This document shows positions 26,859 to 35,633 of a stretch of 64,000 nucleotides of DNA, piece after piece (the first letter of the stretch is position 1; each line of letters begins with the position of its first letter). The notes under the pieces were generated by a model. That model worked only from the letters and a program-made list of their open reading frames with translations. It was not told where the DNA came from and ran no database searches. Origin of the DNA: Chromobacterium subtsugae. GTDB taxonomy: Bacteria > Pseudomonadota > Gammaproteobacteria > Burkholderiales > Chromobacteriaceae. The stretch lies in contig NZ_JYKA01000004.1 in assembly GCF_001676875.1 (NCBI RefSeq), positions 310,001 through 374,000 of the forward strand. The letters run 5' to 3'. A program made the translations under genes and the position numbers.

Positions 26859-26908
26859 AACGAATCCCAGGCCATCTTGAACACAAAACCAAAGCGATGC
26901 GCCCCATC

Positions 26909-27031
26909 CCCCATCAGCGCAAGCCGTCTCCGAAGCCATTCCCAAGGTTTTAAGCCGCCGGTTGTTCGACGCGGGGCGACGTTAGCGCCCCGCTAGTTCC
27001 GGCGGCTCCTTGGGAATGGTTTTGGAGACGG
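26909..27031. repeat. Long imperfect palindrome, copy 1
   Basis: Four nested complementary blocks make a 108-bp palindrome from 26924 to 27031: CCGTCTCC with GGAGACGG, CATTCCCAAGG with CCTTGGGAATG, GCCGCCGG with CCGGCGGC, and GCGGGGCG with CGCCCCGC. It is preceded by CCCATCAGCGCAAG. It has no coding capacity. It resembles a non-autonomous element or structured RNA or DNA unit that travels with the REP-like repeats. Confidence 0.65.
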
Positions 27032-27261
27032 GGTTTCGCCGCGCTGTTGGGGTCGCCTAGGGGTGTCGGGGAGCTGGCGAGACAGCTCCCTGACCTGTCC
27101 GGCGGGCAGCCCCGCCATGAAAATCATCGTCCGCGAAGCGGACACCAAACCACACACCGTGCGCGGTAAACGTTGGGCTTCGCTGCGCTCAGCACCAACC
27201 TACACTCCAACGAATCCTAGGCCATCTGAAACATAGAACCGCACCAGCTCGCCGACATCCC
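27032..27261. repeat. Repeat spacer with GTCCGCGAAGCGGAC hairpin and REP-like copy
   Basis: A spacer with no gene. It contains a CGTCCGCGAAGCGGACACCAA hairpin block near 27127-27147 (repeated near 27479-27499 and, truncated, near 28403-28417) followed by a REP-like copy at 27168-27212. Confidence 0.5.
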
Positions 27262-27382
27262 CCATCAGCGCAAGCCGGCTTCGAAACCATTCCCAAGGTT
27301 TTAAGCCGCCGGCTGTTCGACGCGGGGCGACGTTAGCGCCCCGCTAGTTCCGGCGGCTCCTTGGGAATGGGTTTGGAGACGG
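27262..27382. repeat. Long imperfect palindrome, copy 2
   Basis: Same nested structure as the copy at 26909-27031. The inner blocks are identical and the outermost arm is diverged on the left (CCGGCTTCGAAACC). Partial copies lacking the right half are found at about 26141-26204 and 28321-28399, so four traces of this element lie within 2.3 kb. Confidence 0.65.
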
Positions 27383-27616
27383 GGTTTCGCCGCGCTGTTG
27401 GGGCGGCCTGGGATTGCCAAGGGGCTGGCCGCACAGCCCCTGGCCCGTTCGCCGGGCGGAACCGGCACTAAAATCATCCGTCCGCGAAGCGGACACCAAA
27501 CCACACTGTGCGCGGTAAACGTTGGGCTTCGCTGCGCTCAGCACCAACCTACACGCCAGCGAAATCCCAGGCCATCTTGAGCACAAAACCGAACCGACTC
27601 GCCACCATTCCCCATC
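27383..27616. repeat. Repeat spacer between RAYT units
   Basis: Contains a second GTCCGCGAAGCGGAC hairpin block and a REP-like copy (27513-27555), then a short unique stretch before the second RAYT unit. I see no gene here. Confidence 0.5.
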
Positions 27617-28293
27617 AACCCGGTAAGTTGGGCTCCATCGTAGGTTGGCGCTGAGCGCAGCGAAGCCCAACGTTCACCGCGCCCTACTCCTGCAACTGCA
27701 CCACAACACCTTCCCCTGCCCAATCCGCAGGCAACCACCCCAACCTGACATAGCGATGGAAGCTGGAATACGGCCAATCCGCCACCCGCTCCGCATGGCC
27801 ATGCTTGACCGGGTTGTAATGGATGTAATCCACATGCGCCTGCAAATCCGCCTCATCCCGAATCTGATGCTCCCAATACCGCCGCTGCCAGATGCCGCGC
27901 TCCCGCTTGCGCTCTCGACTCTCCCGGATGCGTTCGACTTTGGGCAGACTGCGCGAAAACGCCGCCTTGATCAGCGCCATTCTTGTCGCGTAATCCGCGT
28001 CGCCCTGCGGCAAGGCCCATACCGCATGGAAATGATCCGGCAACACCACCATGGCGACGATCTCAAATGGATGGCGGTTCCGCACTTGGCGAACAACCTG
28101 CCGCAAAACGTCGATATGGCGAGTCAGATAATCTTGTCGCCGATCCGCCAAGTTGACGGTGAAGAACCATGTGCCGCCTTCTGCCATTGAACGACGATAA
28201 CGCATGGATTGCCTCCAGCACACCCGCGGTAAACGTTGGGCTTCGCTGCGCTCAGCGCCAACCTACACGCCAACGAATCCCAGGTCATCTGAA
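27617..28293 (-). mobile_element. RAYT unit, copy 2
   Basis: Tandem near-identical duplicate of 26204-26880, in the same orientation and offset by 1413 bp. It again has an inverted REP-like sequence at each end (about 27641-27673 and 28229-28268). Differences are a handful of substitutions and small changes at the transposase N-terminus. The homology extends past the gene on both sides, so duplication of the whole unit is likely. Confidence 0.8.
27684..28223 (-). CDS. REP-associated tyrosine transposase (RAYT), copy 2
   Basis: A 179-residue near-copy of the transposase at 26271-26792, with the same HFHAVW motif, WQRRYWEHQI stretch and YIHYNPVKHG region; visible changes include D to N in the QVR-NRHPFE stretch and D to H in VKHGHAERV. 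The start is six codons longer (MCWRQSMRYRRSMAEGG); the internal Met before RYRRS (28205) matches the start of copy 1 better and is the likelier start. It appears intact. Confidence 0.9.
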   Translation of the reverse strand: MCWRQSMRYRRSMAEGGTWFFTVNLADRRQDYLTRHIDVLRQVVRQVRNRHPFEIVAMVVLPDHFHAVWALPQGDADYATRMALIKAAFSRSLPKVERIRESRERKRERGIWQRRYWEHQIRDEADLQAHVDYIHYNPVKHGHAERVADWPYSSFHRYVRLGWLPADWAGEGVVVQLQE

Positions 28294-28560
28294 ACATAGA
28301 ACCGCACCAACTCGCCGACATCCCCATCAGCGCAAGCCGGCTCCGAAGCCATTCCCATGGTTTTAAGCCGCCGGCTGTTCGACGCGGGGCGACGGTAGCG
28401 CCCTCGCGAAGCGGACACAAAACCTTCGACTGCACGCAAGCCATCTAGCGTCGCCCCTTCTCCCGCGAGGTAAAAGGGGCTTCGCAACCCGGAAGCGCTC
28501 TGCACTCAGCTACACGGCCAACCAGATACGACAGTATCCATCCGCTGCCGCATCGCCTCG
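28294..28560. repeat. Decayed repeat fragments
   Basis: Holds a left-half copy of the long palindrome (28321-28399) and a truncated GCGAAGCGGACAC block (near 28403), then about 140 bp with no recognisable feature. It marks the downstream edge of the RAYT/REP array. Confidence 0.45.
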
Positions 28561-28758
28561 TTATCCCCTCTTGCGCAAACGGCGGCGAATCACCAGCAAG
28601 CTAGAGGCCGCGACAACGGCTGTCGAGAAAATCACCATATGAAGCGGCTTGACCTGGAAAAGATAAGGCTGCAGGTAAGCCAGCCCGACGATGACTAGAT
28701 ACAAAATGGCAAGCGCGATGGCAATCGCCAGCCCCGCTGCCACTACATGATTACGCAT
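28561..28758 (-). CDS. Small two-helix membrane protein
   Basis: A 65-residue protein starting at ATG 28758 behind AAAGGAG. Two hydrophobic segments (about 5-30 and 38-57) are followed by a strongly basic tail (RRRLRKRG), predicting both ends in the cytoplasm. No family is recognised. It lies downstream of lpd beyond that operon's terminator and is likely expressed on its own. Confidence 0.6.
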   Translation of the reverse strand: MRNHVVAAGLAIAIALAILYLVIVGLAYLQPYLFQVKPLHMVIFSTAVVAASSLLVIRRRLRKRG

Positions 28759-28880
28759 GCCCACTCCTTTGAGATTCCACCCAGCGCTCGCCAGCGAAGC
28801 GGGGCTTGGCAAAGGCGGAATGCCCGCAATGCGGTCTTCCACCCTGAAAAATTCAATCATCATATCACTCAACCACAAAA

Positions 28881-28911
28881 CAAAAAGGGCAAGCCCCAAG
28901 GCTTGCCCTTT
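28881..28911 (-). terminator. Intrinsic terminator of the aceE-aceF-lpd operon
   Basis: A perfect 12-bp stem (AAAGGGCAAGCC, 28884-28895, with 28900-28911) and a 4-nt loop, followed on the minus strand by TTTTTGTTTTG. It begins 36 bp after the lpd stop. Confidence 0.85.
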
Positions 28912-28946
28912 CTCCATCTGATGGCGGTCAAACCGCCGATCCAACC

Positions 28947-30746
28947 TTACTTCTTGCGTTGCGGCGGCAGGTCCGTGCAGGTGCCGTGCGCCACTTCCGC
29001 GGCCATGCCGATGGACTCGCCCATGGTCGGGTGCGGGTGGATGGTCTTGCCGATGTCGGTCGCGTCGCAACCCATCTCGATCGCCAGGCACACCTCGCCG
29101 ATCATGTCGCCGGCATGCGGGCCGACGATGCCGCCGCCGATGATCTGGTGGCTTTCGGCGTCGAAGATCAGCTTGGTGAAGCCTTCGTCGCGGCCGTTGG
29201 CGATGGCGCGGCCGGAGGCGGCCCACGGGAACACGCCCTTCTCGATCTTCAGGCCTTGCTTCTTGGCCTCGTCTTCGGTCACGCCCACCCAGGCCACTTC
29301 CGGATCGGTGTAGGCCACGCCCGGAATCACGCGGGCGTCGAAGTAGGCCTTCTGGCCGGCGCAGTTTTCCGCCGCCACGTGGCCTTCATGCACGCCCTTG
29401 TGCGCCAGCATCGGCTGGCCGACGATGTCGCCGATGGCGAAGATGTGCGGCACGTTGGTGCGCTGCTGCTTGTCCACCTGGATGAAGCCGCGGTCGGTCA
29501 CCGCGATGCCGGCGTTTTCCGCGCCGATCAGCTTGCCGTTCGGCGCGCGGCCGGTGGCGTACAGCACCAGGTCGTAGCGTTGCGCTTCCTTCGGGGCTTG
29601 CTCGCCCTCGAAAGTCACCCATACGCCGTCTTCCTTCGGCTCCACGGCCACGGTCTTGGTATTCAGCATGATGTTGTCGAAGCGGTGCGCGTTCCACTTC
29701 TGCCATACCTTGACCAGGTCGCGGTCTGCGCCCTGCATCAGGCCGTCCAGCATTTCCACCACGTCCAGGCGCGCGCCCAGCGTGGAGTAGACAGTGCCCA
29801 TTTCCAGGCCGATGATGCCGCCGCCGATGATCAGCATGCGTTTGGCGACGCCCTTCAGCTCCAGCGCGCCGGTGGAGTCCACCACGCGCGGGTCGTTCGG
29901 GATGAACGGCAGCTTCACCACGCGGGAGCCGGCGGCGATGATGGCGTTCTTGAACTTGACGATCTTCTTCTCGCCCGACTCTTCGCGGCCTTGGCCGGTG
30001 GTCAGCGAGACTTCGATGTGGTGCGGGTCGATGAAGTGGCCGTTGCCGCGCACGATTTCCACCTTGCGCGCCTTGGCCATGCCGCCCAGGCCGCCGGTCA
30101 GCTTGGCGATGACCTTTTCCTTGTAGCCGCGCAGCATGTCGATGTCCACTTCCGGCTTGCCGAACTTGATGCCGTTGGCGGCCAGGTGGCTCACTTCGTC
30201 GATCACCGCGGCGTTGTGCAGCAGCGCCTTGGACGGGATGCAGCCCACGTTCAGGCACACGCCGCCCAGGGTGGCGTAACGCTCGACGATGACCACTTTC
30301 AGGCCCAGGTCGGCCGCGCGGAAGGCGGCGGAGTAACCGCCGGGGCCGCCGCCCAACACCATCACGTCGCATTCCACGTCGGCGCCGCCGCTATGGGAGG
30401 CGGCGACCGGCGCGGCTTGCGGCGCGAAGCCGGCCTGGGTGGTGGCGGAGGCGACGCCGGTGGTTTCCACCGGTTTCACTTCGGCCGGAGCCGCGGCGGC
30501 TGCGCCGGCGGCTTCCAGGATGACGACCACGTCGCCCTCGGACACTTTGCCGCCCACGGCGACGCGCACTTCCTTGACGGTGCCGGCGGCTTCGGCCGGC
30601 ACTTCCATGGTGGCTTTGTCGGTTTCCAGCGTGATCAGGCTGGCTTCTTTTTCAATCACGTCGCCCGGTTTGACGAACACTTCGATCACGTCCACGTTGT
30701 TGTGGCCGCCGATGTCCGGGACTTTCAATTCGATCAGATTGCTCAT
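28947..30746 (-). CDS. lpd: Dihydrolipoamide dehydrogenase with N-terminal lipoyl domain (E3)
   Basis: The 599-residue E3 subunit of pyruvate dehydrogenase, which reoxidises dihydrolipoyl groups with FAD and NAD. An N-terminal lipoyl domain (lipoylated Lys in ETDKATM, about residue 43) is joined by an Ala/Pro linker to the flavoprotein. The flavoprotein has the FAD site GGGPGGYSAAFRAADLG, the redox disulfide GGVCLNVGCIPSK, a second Rossmann motif (IGGGIIGLEMG) and the C-terminal HPHPTMGES base. The start at ATG 30746 begins exactly with the lipoyl domain. The lipoyl-E3 fusion is known from Neisseria and relatives. Third gene of the operon. Confidence 0.97.
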   Translation of the reverse strand: MSNLIELKVPDIGGHNNVDVIEVFVKPGDVIEKEASLITLETDKATMEVPAEAAGTVKEVRVAVGGKVSEGDVVVILEAAGAAAAAPAEVKPVETTGVASATTQAGFAPQAAPVAASHSGGADVECDVMVLGGGPGGYSAAFRAADLGLKVVIVERYATLGGVCLNVGCIPSKALLHNAAVIDEVSHLAANGIKFGKPEVDIDMLRGYKEKVIAKLTGGLGGMAKARKVEIVRGNGHFIDPHHIEVSLTTGQGREESGEKKIVKFKNAIIAAGSRVVKLPFIPNDPRVVDSTGALELKGVAKRMLIIGGGIIGLEMGTVYSTLGARLDVVEMLDGLMQGADRDLVKVWQKWNAHRFDNIMLNTKTVAVEPKEDGVWVTFEGEQAPKEAQRYDLVLYATGRAPNGKLIGAENAGIAVTDRGFIQVDKQQRTNVPHIFAIGDIVGQPMLAHKGVHEGHVAAENCAGQKAYFDARVIPGVAYTDPEVAWVGVTEDEAKKQGLKIEKGVFPWAASGRAIANGRDEGFTKLIFDAESHQIIGGGIVGPHAGDMIGEVCLAIEMGCDATDIGKTIHPHPTMGESIGMAAEVAHGTCTDLPPQRKK

Positions 30747-30847
30747 GGTTTTCCATCCGCAATGTTGGGAGGCCGGCGCAAAGCCGGCCGCCTCGAGTCT
30801 GGCTGATTCTGCAGGGTGGAACCTCCCCCCGCATCCTGCGACAAGAA

Positions 30848-30881
30848 GGCGGAACGCCCCGGCCAAGCCGAGGCTTCCGCC
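30848..30881 (-). promoter_or_regulatory. Hairpin between aceF and lpd
   Basis: GGCGGAA (30848-30854) pairs with TTCCGCC (30875-30881), and the inner bases CCCCGGC...GCCGAGG extend the stem. It has no T-tract, so it is more likely an mRNA-stability or processing structure than a terminator. It resembles the hairpins after aceE. Confidence 0.45.
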
Positions 30882-30887
30882 CCGCCG

Positions 30888-32549
30888 TTACAGGATCAGA
30901 CGGCGCACGTCGGTCAGCAGCTTGCCCAGGTGCACGGTGAAGCGCGCGGCGGCCGCGCCGTCGATCACGCGGTGATCGAAGGACAGGCTCAGCGGGCACA
31001 TCAGGCGCGGCGCGAATTCCTTGCCGTTCCACACCGGCTTGATCTGCGATTTGCAGACGCCGAGGATGGCCACTTCCGGCGCGTTCACGATAGGCGTGAA
31101 GCTGGTGCCGCCGATGCCGCCCAGCGACGAGATGGTGAAGGTCGCGCCTTGCATGTCGGTCGGCTTCAGCTTGCCTTCGCGGGCCAGCTTGGACAGGTCG
31201 GTCAGTTCCTGGGCGATCTGGCGCAGGCCCTTCTTGTCCGCGTCCTTGATCACCGGCACCACCAGGCCGTTAGGCGTGTCGGCGGCGAAGCCGATGTGGT
31301 AGTACTGCTTCAGCACCAGGTTGTCGCCGTCCAGCGAGGCGTTGAAGTTCGGGAAAGCCTTCAGCGCTTCGGCGGCGGCCTTGATGATGAAGGCCAGCGG
31401 GCTGATCTTCAGGCCGGACTTTTCCCATTCCTTGCCCACGGTCTTGCGGAAGTCTTCCAGCTCGGTGATGTCGCACTCGTCGTTGAACGTGACGTGCGGG
31501 ATCATCACCCAGTTGCGCGACAGATTGGCGCCGGAAATCTTCTGGATGCGGGACAGCGGCTTGGTTTCGATCGGGCCGAACTTGGCGAAGTCCACCTTCG
31601 GCCACGGCAGCAGGTCCAGACCCACGCCGGAGCCCGCCGGCGCGGCGGCCGGGGCCAGAATAGCCGGGTTCTGCATCACGCCCTTGACGAAGGCCTTGAC
31701 GTCGTCTTCGGTGACGCGGCCCTTGCGGCCGTTGCCCTTCACTTTGCCCAGGTCCACGCCCAGTTCGCGCGCCAGACGGCGCACGGACGGACCGGCGTGA
31801 GCCTTGGAGAAGGCGATTTCGTCGATGGCGGCGGCCACGGCGGCGGCTACCGGCGCCACGGCCGGCGCGGCGGCAGGCGCAGCTGCAAGCGGGGTCGGAG
31901 CGGCCGGGGCTGCTGCCGGAGCCGGCGCAGCGGCTGCCGGGGCGGACGCGGCGACAGCGCCTTCCACCACGACGATCAGGTCGCCTTCGCTGACCTTGTC
32001 GCCCACCTTGATTTTCACTTCCACCACACGGCCGGCGGCGGTGGCCGGCACTTCCATGGTGGCCTTGTCGGTTTCTAGCGTGATCAGGCTGTCGTCGACG
32101 GCGATTTCGTCGCCCACTTTGACCGTCACTTCGATCACGTCGACGCCGTTATGGCCGCCGATGTCCGGCACGCGGATTTCGCTGCGGCCGGATGCGGTGG
32201 GCGCTGCCGGCGCGTCGGCCGGAGCGGCGGCAACCGGAGCCGGGGCAGCGACCGGAGCGGCTGCAGGCGCCGGCGCGGCGGCTGCAGGCGCCGGAGCGGA
32301 CGCGGTAGCGCCCACTTCGATGATGGCGATCACGTCGCCTTCGGAAATCTTGCCGCCCACGACGGCTTTCACTTCCTTGACCACGCCGGCGGCTTCCGCC
32401 GGCACTTCCATGGTGGCCTTGTCGGTTTCCAGGGTGATCAGGGAATCGTCCACGGACACGGTCTGGCCCGGGGCGATGAATACTTCGATGATGTCTACGT
32501 TGCTGTGACCGCCGATGTCGGGCACTTTCAGTTCGATCAGATTGCTCAT
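30888..32549 (-). CDS. aceF: Dihydrolipoamide acetyltransferase (E2)
   Basis: The 553-residue core subunit of pyruvate dehydrogenase, transferring acetyl groups from lipoate to CoA. Two lipoyl domains (about 1-78 and 118-195, each with [10 protein letters not shown]) are separated by Ala/Pro-rich linkers. A peripheral subunit-binding domain (about 265-305: [20 protein letters not shown]) and the catalytic domain (about 325-553) with DHRVIDG active-site histidine follow. The first lipoyl domain is very similar to that of Lpd, at both DNA and protein level, which points to domain duplication within the operon. It starts at 32549, 120 bp after aceE. Confidence 0.97.
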   Translation of the reverse strand: MSNLIELKVPDIGGHSNVDIIEVFIAPGQTVSVDDSLITLETDKATMEVPAEAAGVVKEVKAVVGGKISEGDVIAIIEVGATASAPAPAAAAPAPAAAPVAAPAPVAAAPADAPAAPTASGRSEIRVPDIGGHNGVDVIEVTVKVGDEIAVDDSLITLETDKATMEVPATAAGRVVEVKIKVGDKVSEGDLIVVVEGAVAASAPAAAAPAPAAAPAAPTPLAAAPAAAPAVAPVAAAVAAAIDEIAFSKAHAGPSVRRLARELGVDLGKVKGNGRKGRVTEDDVKAFVKGVMQNPAILAPAAAPAGSGVGLDLLPWPKVDFAKFGPIETKPLSRIQKISGANLSRNWVMIPHVTFNDECDITELEDFRKTVGKEWEKSGLKISPLAFIIKAAAEALKAFPNFNASLDGDNLVLKQYYHIGFAADTPNGLVVPVIKDADKKGLRQIAQELTDLSKLAREGKLKPTDMQGATFTISSLGGIGGTSFTPIVNAPEVAILGVCKSQIKPVWNGKEFAPRLMCPLSLSFDHRVIDGAAAARFTVHLGKLLTDVRRLIL

Positions 32550-32566
32550 GAGCTTTCCATTCGTAG

Positions 32567-32662
32567 GGCGGAAGCCCCTCTCGGGGCGTTCCGCCGGATA
32601 TCCGCTACAGATTCGCTTGCCTTGCCAAAACGGAAGCTCCCGGCCTGGGCCGGGGCTTCCGT
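32567..32662 (-). promoter_or_regulatory. Two hairpins between aceE and aceF
   Basis: Hairpin one (32567-32595) pairs GGCGGAAGCCCC with GGGGC-G-TTCCGCC. Hairpin two (32630-32662) pairs CGGAAGC-TCCCGGCC with GGCCGGG-GCTTCCG. They share the CGGAAGC/GCTTCCG ends with the aceF-lpd hairpin. No T-tract follows, so they probably tune mRNA stability or processing instead of ending transcription. Confidence 0.5.
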
Positions 32663-32669
32663 TCAGGAA

Positions 32670-35333
32670 TCACACCTTCCAGCTCGGCAGCTTGTCAGTC
32701 TTGATGCCGTACTTGGCGATGGCTTCCGCCACCTTGGCGCCGTCGATCTTGCCGTCGCGGGCCAGGGCGGACAGGGCCGCCAGCGCCACGTGGTAGCGAT
32801 CCACCTCGAAGAAGGAGCGCAGGTTGGCGCGGCTGTCCGAGCGGCCGAAGCCGTCGGTGCCCAGCACGACGTAGCGGCCCGGCACGTAGGCGCGGATCTG
32901 GTCGGCGTAGTTGCGGATGTAGTCGGTCGCGGCGATCACCGGGCCGTTGCGGCCGGCCAGCTGCTGTTCGACGTAGGAGGACTGGGCCTCGGCGGTCGGG
33001 TTCAGCAGGTTGTGGCGCTCGGCTTCCATGCCGTCGCGGCGCAGCTGGTTGAAGGAGGTCACGCTCCAGATGTCGGCGCCGATGCCGAAGTCGGCCTTCA
33101 GCAGGTCGGCCGCGGCCATCACTTCGCGCAGGATGGTGCCGGAGCCCATCAGCTGCACCTTGACCTTGGCGTCGCCGCCGTCCTGCAGCAGGTACATGCC
33201 CTTCAGGATGCCCTCTTCCGCGCCTGCCGGCATCGCCGGGTGAACGTAGTTTTCGTTCATCAGGGTCAGGTAGTAGAAGACGTCCTCTTGTTCCGCGTAC
33301 ATGCGGCGCATGCCGTCCTGCACGATCACGGCCAGCTCGTAGGCGAAGGTCGGGTCGTAGCTGATGCAGTTCGGGATCAGGCCGGCCTGGATGTGGCTGT
33401 GGCCGTCTTCGTGCTGCAGGCCTTCGCCGTTCAGCGTGGTGCGGCCGGCGGTGCCGCCCAGCAGGAAGCCGCGGGCGCGCATGTCGCCGGCAGCCCAGGC
33501 CAGGTCGCCGATGCGCTGGAAGCCGAACATCGAGTAGTAGATGTAGAACGGGATCATCGGCTGGCTGCTGTTGGCGTAGCTGGTCGCCGCGGCGATCCAG
33601 TCGGCCATCGCGCCCGGCTCGTTGATGCCTTCCTGCAGGATCTGGCCGTCCTTGGATTCCTTGTAGAACATCAGCTGGTCATGGTCCTGCGGCACGTAGT
33701 TCTGACCCTGGGTGGACCAGATGCCGTACTGGCGGAACATGCCTTCCATGCCGAAGGTGCGGGACTCGTCCGGCACGATCGGCACCACGCGCTTGCCGAT
33801 GTTCTTGTCCTTCATGATGGTGCCCAGCATGCGGACGAAGGCCATCGTGGTGGAGAACTCGCGGTCGCCCGACGCTTGCAGCTGCGCGTCGAAGGCGGAC
33901 AGTTCCGGCACCGCCAGCGGGTGGTTGACCGGATTGCGGGCCGGCAGGTAGCCGCCCAGCGCCGCGCGGCGTTCGCGCATGTACTTCATTTCCGGGCTGT
34001 CTTCGGCCGGCAGGTAATACGGCACATTCGGCAGGTCCTCGTCGGACACCGGGATGCCGAAGCGGTCGCGGAAGTTGCGCAGGCTTTCCAGGTCCATCTT
34101 CTTGGCCTGGTGGGCGATGTTCTTGGCTTCGCCGGACGCGCCCATGCCGTAACCCTTGATGGTCTTGGCCAGGATCACGGTCGGACGGCCGTTGGCGTTG
34201 TGGGTGGCTTCGTGGTAGGCCGCGTACACCTTGTGCGGATCATGGCCGCCGCGGTTGAGGTTCCACACCTCTTCGTCGGACATGTTGGCCACCATCTCGC
34301 GCAGCTCCGGGTACTTGCCGAAGAAGTGCTCGCGCACGTAGCCGCCGTCCTTGGACTTGAAGGTCTGGTAGTCGCCGTCCACGCACTCGTCCATGCGCTT
34401 CTTCAACAGGCCCTTGGTGTCCATGGCCAGCAGCGGGTCCCAACGGGAGCCCCAGATCACTTTCAGCACGTTCCAGCCGGAACCGCGGAAGTCGCCTTCC
34501 AGTTCCTGGATGATCTTGCCGTTGCCGCGCACCGGGCCGTCCAGGCGCTGCAGGTTGCAGTTGATCACGAACACCAGGTTGTCCAGGCCTTCGCGCGCGG
34601 CCATGGCGATGGCGCCCAGCGATTCCGGCTCGTCCATCTCGCCGTCGCCGCAGAAGCACCACACCTTGCGGCCCATGGTCTTGGCCAGGCCGCGGCTTTC
34701 CAGGTACTTCAGGAAGCGGGCTTGGTAGATGGCCATCAGCGGGCCCAGGCCCATCGATACGGTCGGGAACTGCCAGAAGTCCTTCATCAGCCACGGGTGC
34801 GGATAGGAGGACAGGCCCTTGCCGTCCACTTCCTGGCGGAAGTTGTCCATCTGCTCGGCGGAGAGGCGGCCTTCCATGAAGGCGCGGGCGTACACGCCTG
34901 GGGCGATGTGGCCCTGGAAGTAGATCAGGTCGCCGTCCTGGTTTTCATTCTGGGCGCGCCAGAAATGGTTGAAGCCGACGTCGTACAACGTGGCGGAGGA
35001 TTGGTAGGAGGCGATGTGGCCGCCCAGCTCCAGATCCTTCTTGCCGGCGCGCAGCACCATGGCGGCGGCGTTCCAGCGATTGATCGAGCGGATGCGGTGT
35101 TCCATCTCGTGGTTGCCCGGCGACTTGGCTTCCTTGCCGACCGGGATGGTGTTCAGGTACGCGGTGGTCGCGTCAAACGGCAGGTGGGCACCACGGCGGC
35201 GGGTGCGCTCCACCAGCTTTTCCAACAGGTAATGCGCGCGTTCCGGGCCTTCGTTATCCAGCACCGACTCAAGCGCTTCAGTCCATTCCTGGGTTTCCAA
35301 CGGATCGATATCGTCAGGGAAAGTTGCAGCCAT
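32670..35333 (-). CDS. aceE: Pyruvate dehydrogenase E1 component
   Basis: The 887-residue homodimeric thiamin-diphosphate-dependent E1 that decarboxylates pyruvate and acetylates lipoyl groups on E2. The thiamin-binding motif runs from CGDGEMDEPES to VINCNLQ, and the whole chain has the expected length of the proteobacterial enzyme (E. coli 887). It starts at ATG 35333 and heads the operon aceE-aceF-lpd. The upstream 300 bp carry a large inverted repeat and a hairpin that could be regulatory. No pdhR-type repressor gene is adjacent. Confidence 0.98.
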   Translation of the reverse strand: MAATFPDDIDPLETQEWTEALESVLDNEGPERAHYLLEKLVERTRRRGAHLPFDATTAYLNTIPVGKEAKSPGNHEMEHRIRSINRWNAAAMVLRAGKKDLELGGHIASYQSSATLYDVGFNHFWRAQNENQDGDLIYFQGHIAPGVYARAFMEGRLSAEQMDNFRQEVDGKGLSSYPHPWLMKDFWQFPTVSMGLGPLMAIYQARFLKYLESRGLAKTMGRKVWCFCGDGEMDEPESLGAIAMAAREGLDNLVFVINCNLQRLDGPVRGNGKIIQELEGDFRGSGWNVLKVIWGSRWDPLLAMDTKGLLKKRMDECVDGDYQTFKSKDGGYVREHFFGKYPELREMVANMSDEEVWNLNRGGHDPHKVYAAYHEATHNANGRPTVILAKTIKGYGMGASGEAKNIAHQAKKMDLESLRNFRDRFGIPVSDEDLPNVPYYLPAEDSPEMKYMRERRAALGGYLPARNPVNHPLAVPELSAFDAQLQASGDREFSTTMAFVRMLGTIMKDKNIGKRVVPIVPDESRTFGMEGMFRQYGIWSTQGQNYVPQDHDQLMFYKESKDGQILQEGINEPGAMADWIAAATSYANSSQPMIPFYIYYSMFGFQRIGDLAWAAGDMRARGFLLGGTAGRTTLNGEGLQHEDGHSHIQAGLIPNCISYDPTFAYELAVIVQDGMRRMYAEQEDVFYYLTLMNENYVHPAMPAGAEEGILKGMYLLQDGGDAKVKVQLMGSGTILREVMAAADLLKADFGIGADIWSVTSFNQLRRDGMEAERHNLLNPTAEAQSSYVEQQLAGRNGPVIAATDYIRNYADQIRAYVPGRYVVLGTDGFGRSDSRANLRSFFEVDRYHVALAALSALARDGKIDGAKVAEAIAKYGIKTDKLPSWKV

Positions 35334-35401
35334 CTCTGGTCCTCACAGCGGGTGACATCGGGGACCGCGTCGTTGCAAGCCGGCCCCGCGTTTATGCTAT
35401 T

Positions 35402-35417
35402 GGCTCGGAATCGAGCC
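35402..35417. promoter_or_regulatory. Short hairpin in the aceE upstream region
   Basis: GGCTCG and CGAGCC enclose GAAT, about 70 bp before the aceE start and next to an AT-rich stretch (35418-35441) that could hold the promoter. It may lie in the leader RNA or be part of an operator. Confidence 0.35.
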
Positions 35418-35441
35418 AAATATTTGATTTGAGATTATAAA

Positions 35442-35485
35442 CGAACACATTCGCAAATAAAAATGTTCATTTGCGAATGTGTTCG
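35442..35485. repeat. 17-bp-arm perfect inverted repeat upstream of aceE
   Basis: CGAACACATTCGCAAAT (35442-35458) and its exact reverse complement (35469-35485) flank the 10-bp spacer AAAAATGTTC. It lies 109 bp upstream of aceE and 149 bp after the stop of the M48 protease gene, both on the minus strand. It is too AT-rich and lacks a clear T-tract for a confident terminator; an operator for the pyruvate dehydrogenase operon is possible. Confidence 0.65.
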
Positions 35486-35633
35486 CTACGACCCAGCCAG
35501 TGTACGTCCGGATGGATTCGCAAAGGAATAGCCGGAAGCGACTAAGACAGCGGGAAGTCGTGAAAAAAACCGATGCTGCGCCGCGTCATGTTGTTTTTTT
35601 GCGATAACACGGCGCGAACTTGAAACAATTGTT

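Larger units (their letters stand above)
26204..26880 (-). mobile_element. RAYT unit, copy 1 (transposase flanked by inverted REP-like hairpins)
   Basis: A unit of about 677 bp containing a RAYT transposase gene bounded by inverted copies of a GTTGGGCTTCGCTGCGCTCA hairpin sequence (one at about 26228-26260, the opposite orientation at 26816-26855). The whole unit recurs 1413 bp downstream (27617-28293) with very few differences. This arrangement of a RAYT gene with facing REP sequences is typical of REPtron units. Confidence 0.8.

Noticed and set aside
26204-28400. Clustered repeats considered as a CRISPR array
   Set aside because: Repeats are palindromic, occur in both orientations, have irregular spacing and surround transposase genes; there are no uniform spacers or cas genes.
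32151-35432. A 1093-codon plus-strand frame opposite aceE and aceF
   Set aside because: It mirrors the strongly coding strand of aceE and has His/Val/Gln-rich low-complexity composition.
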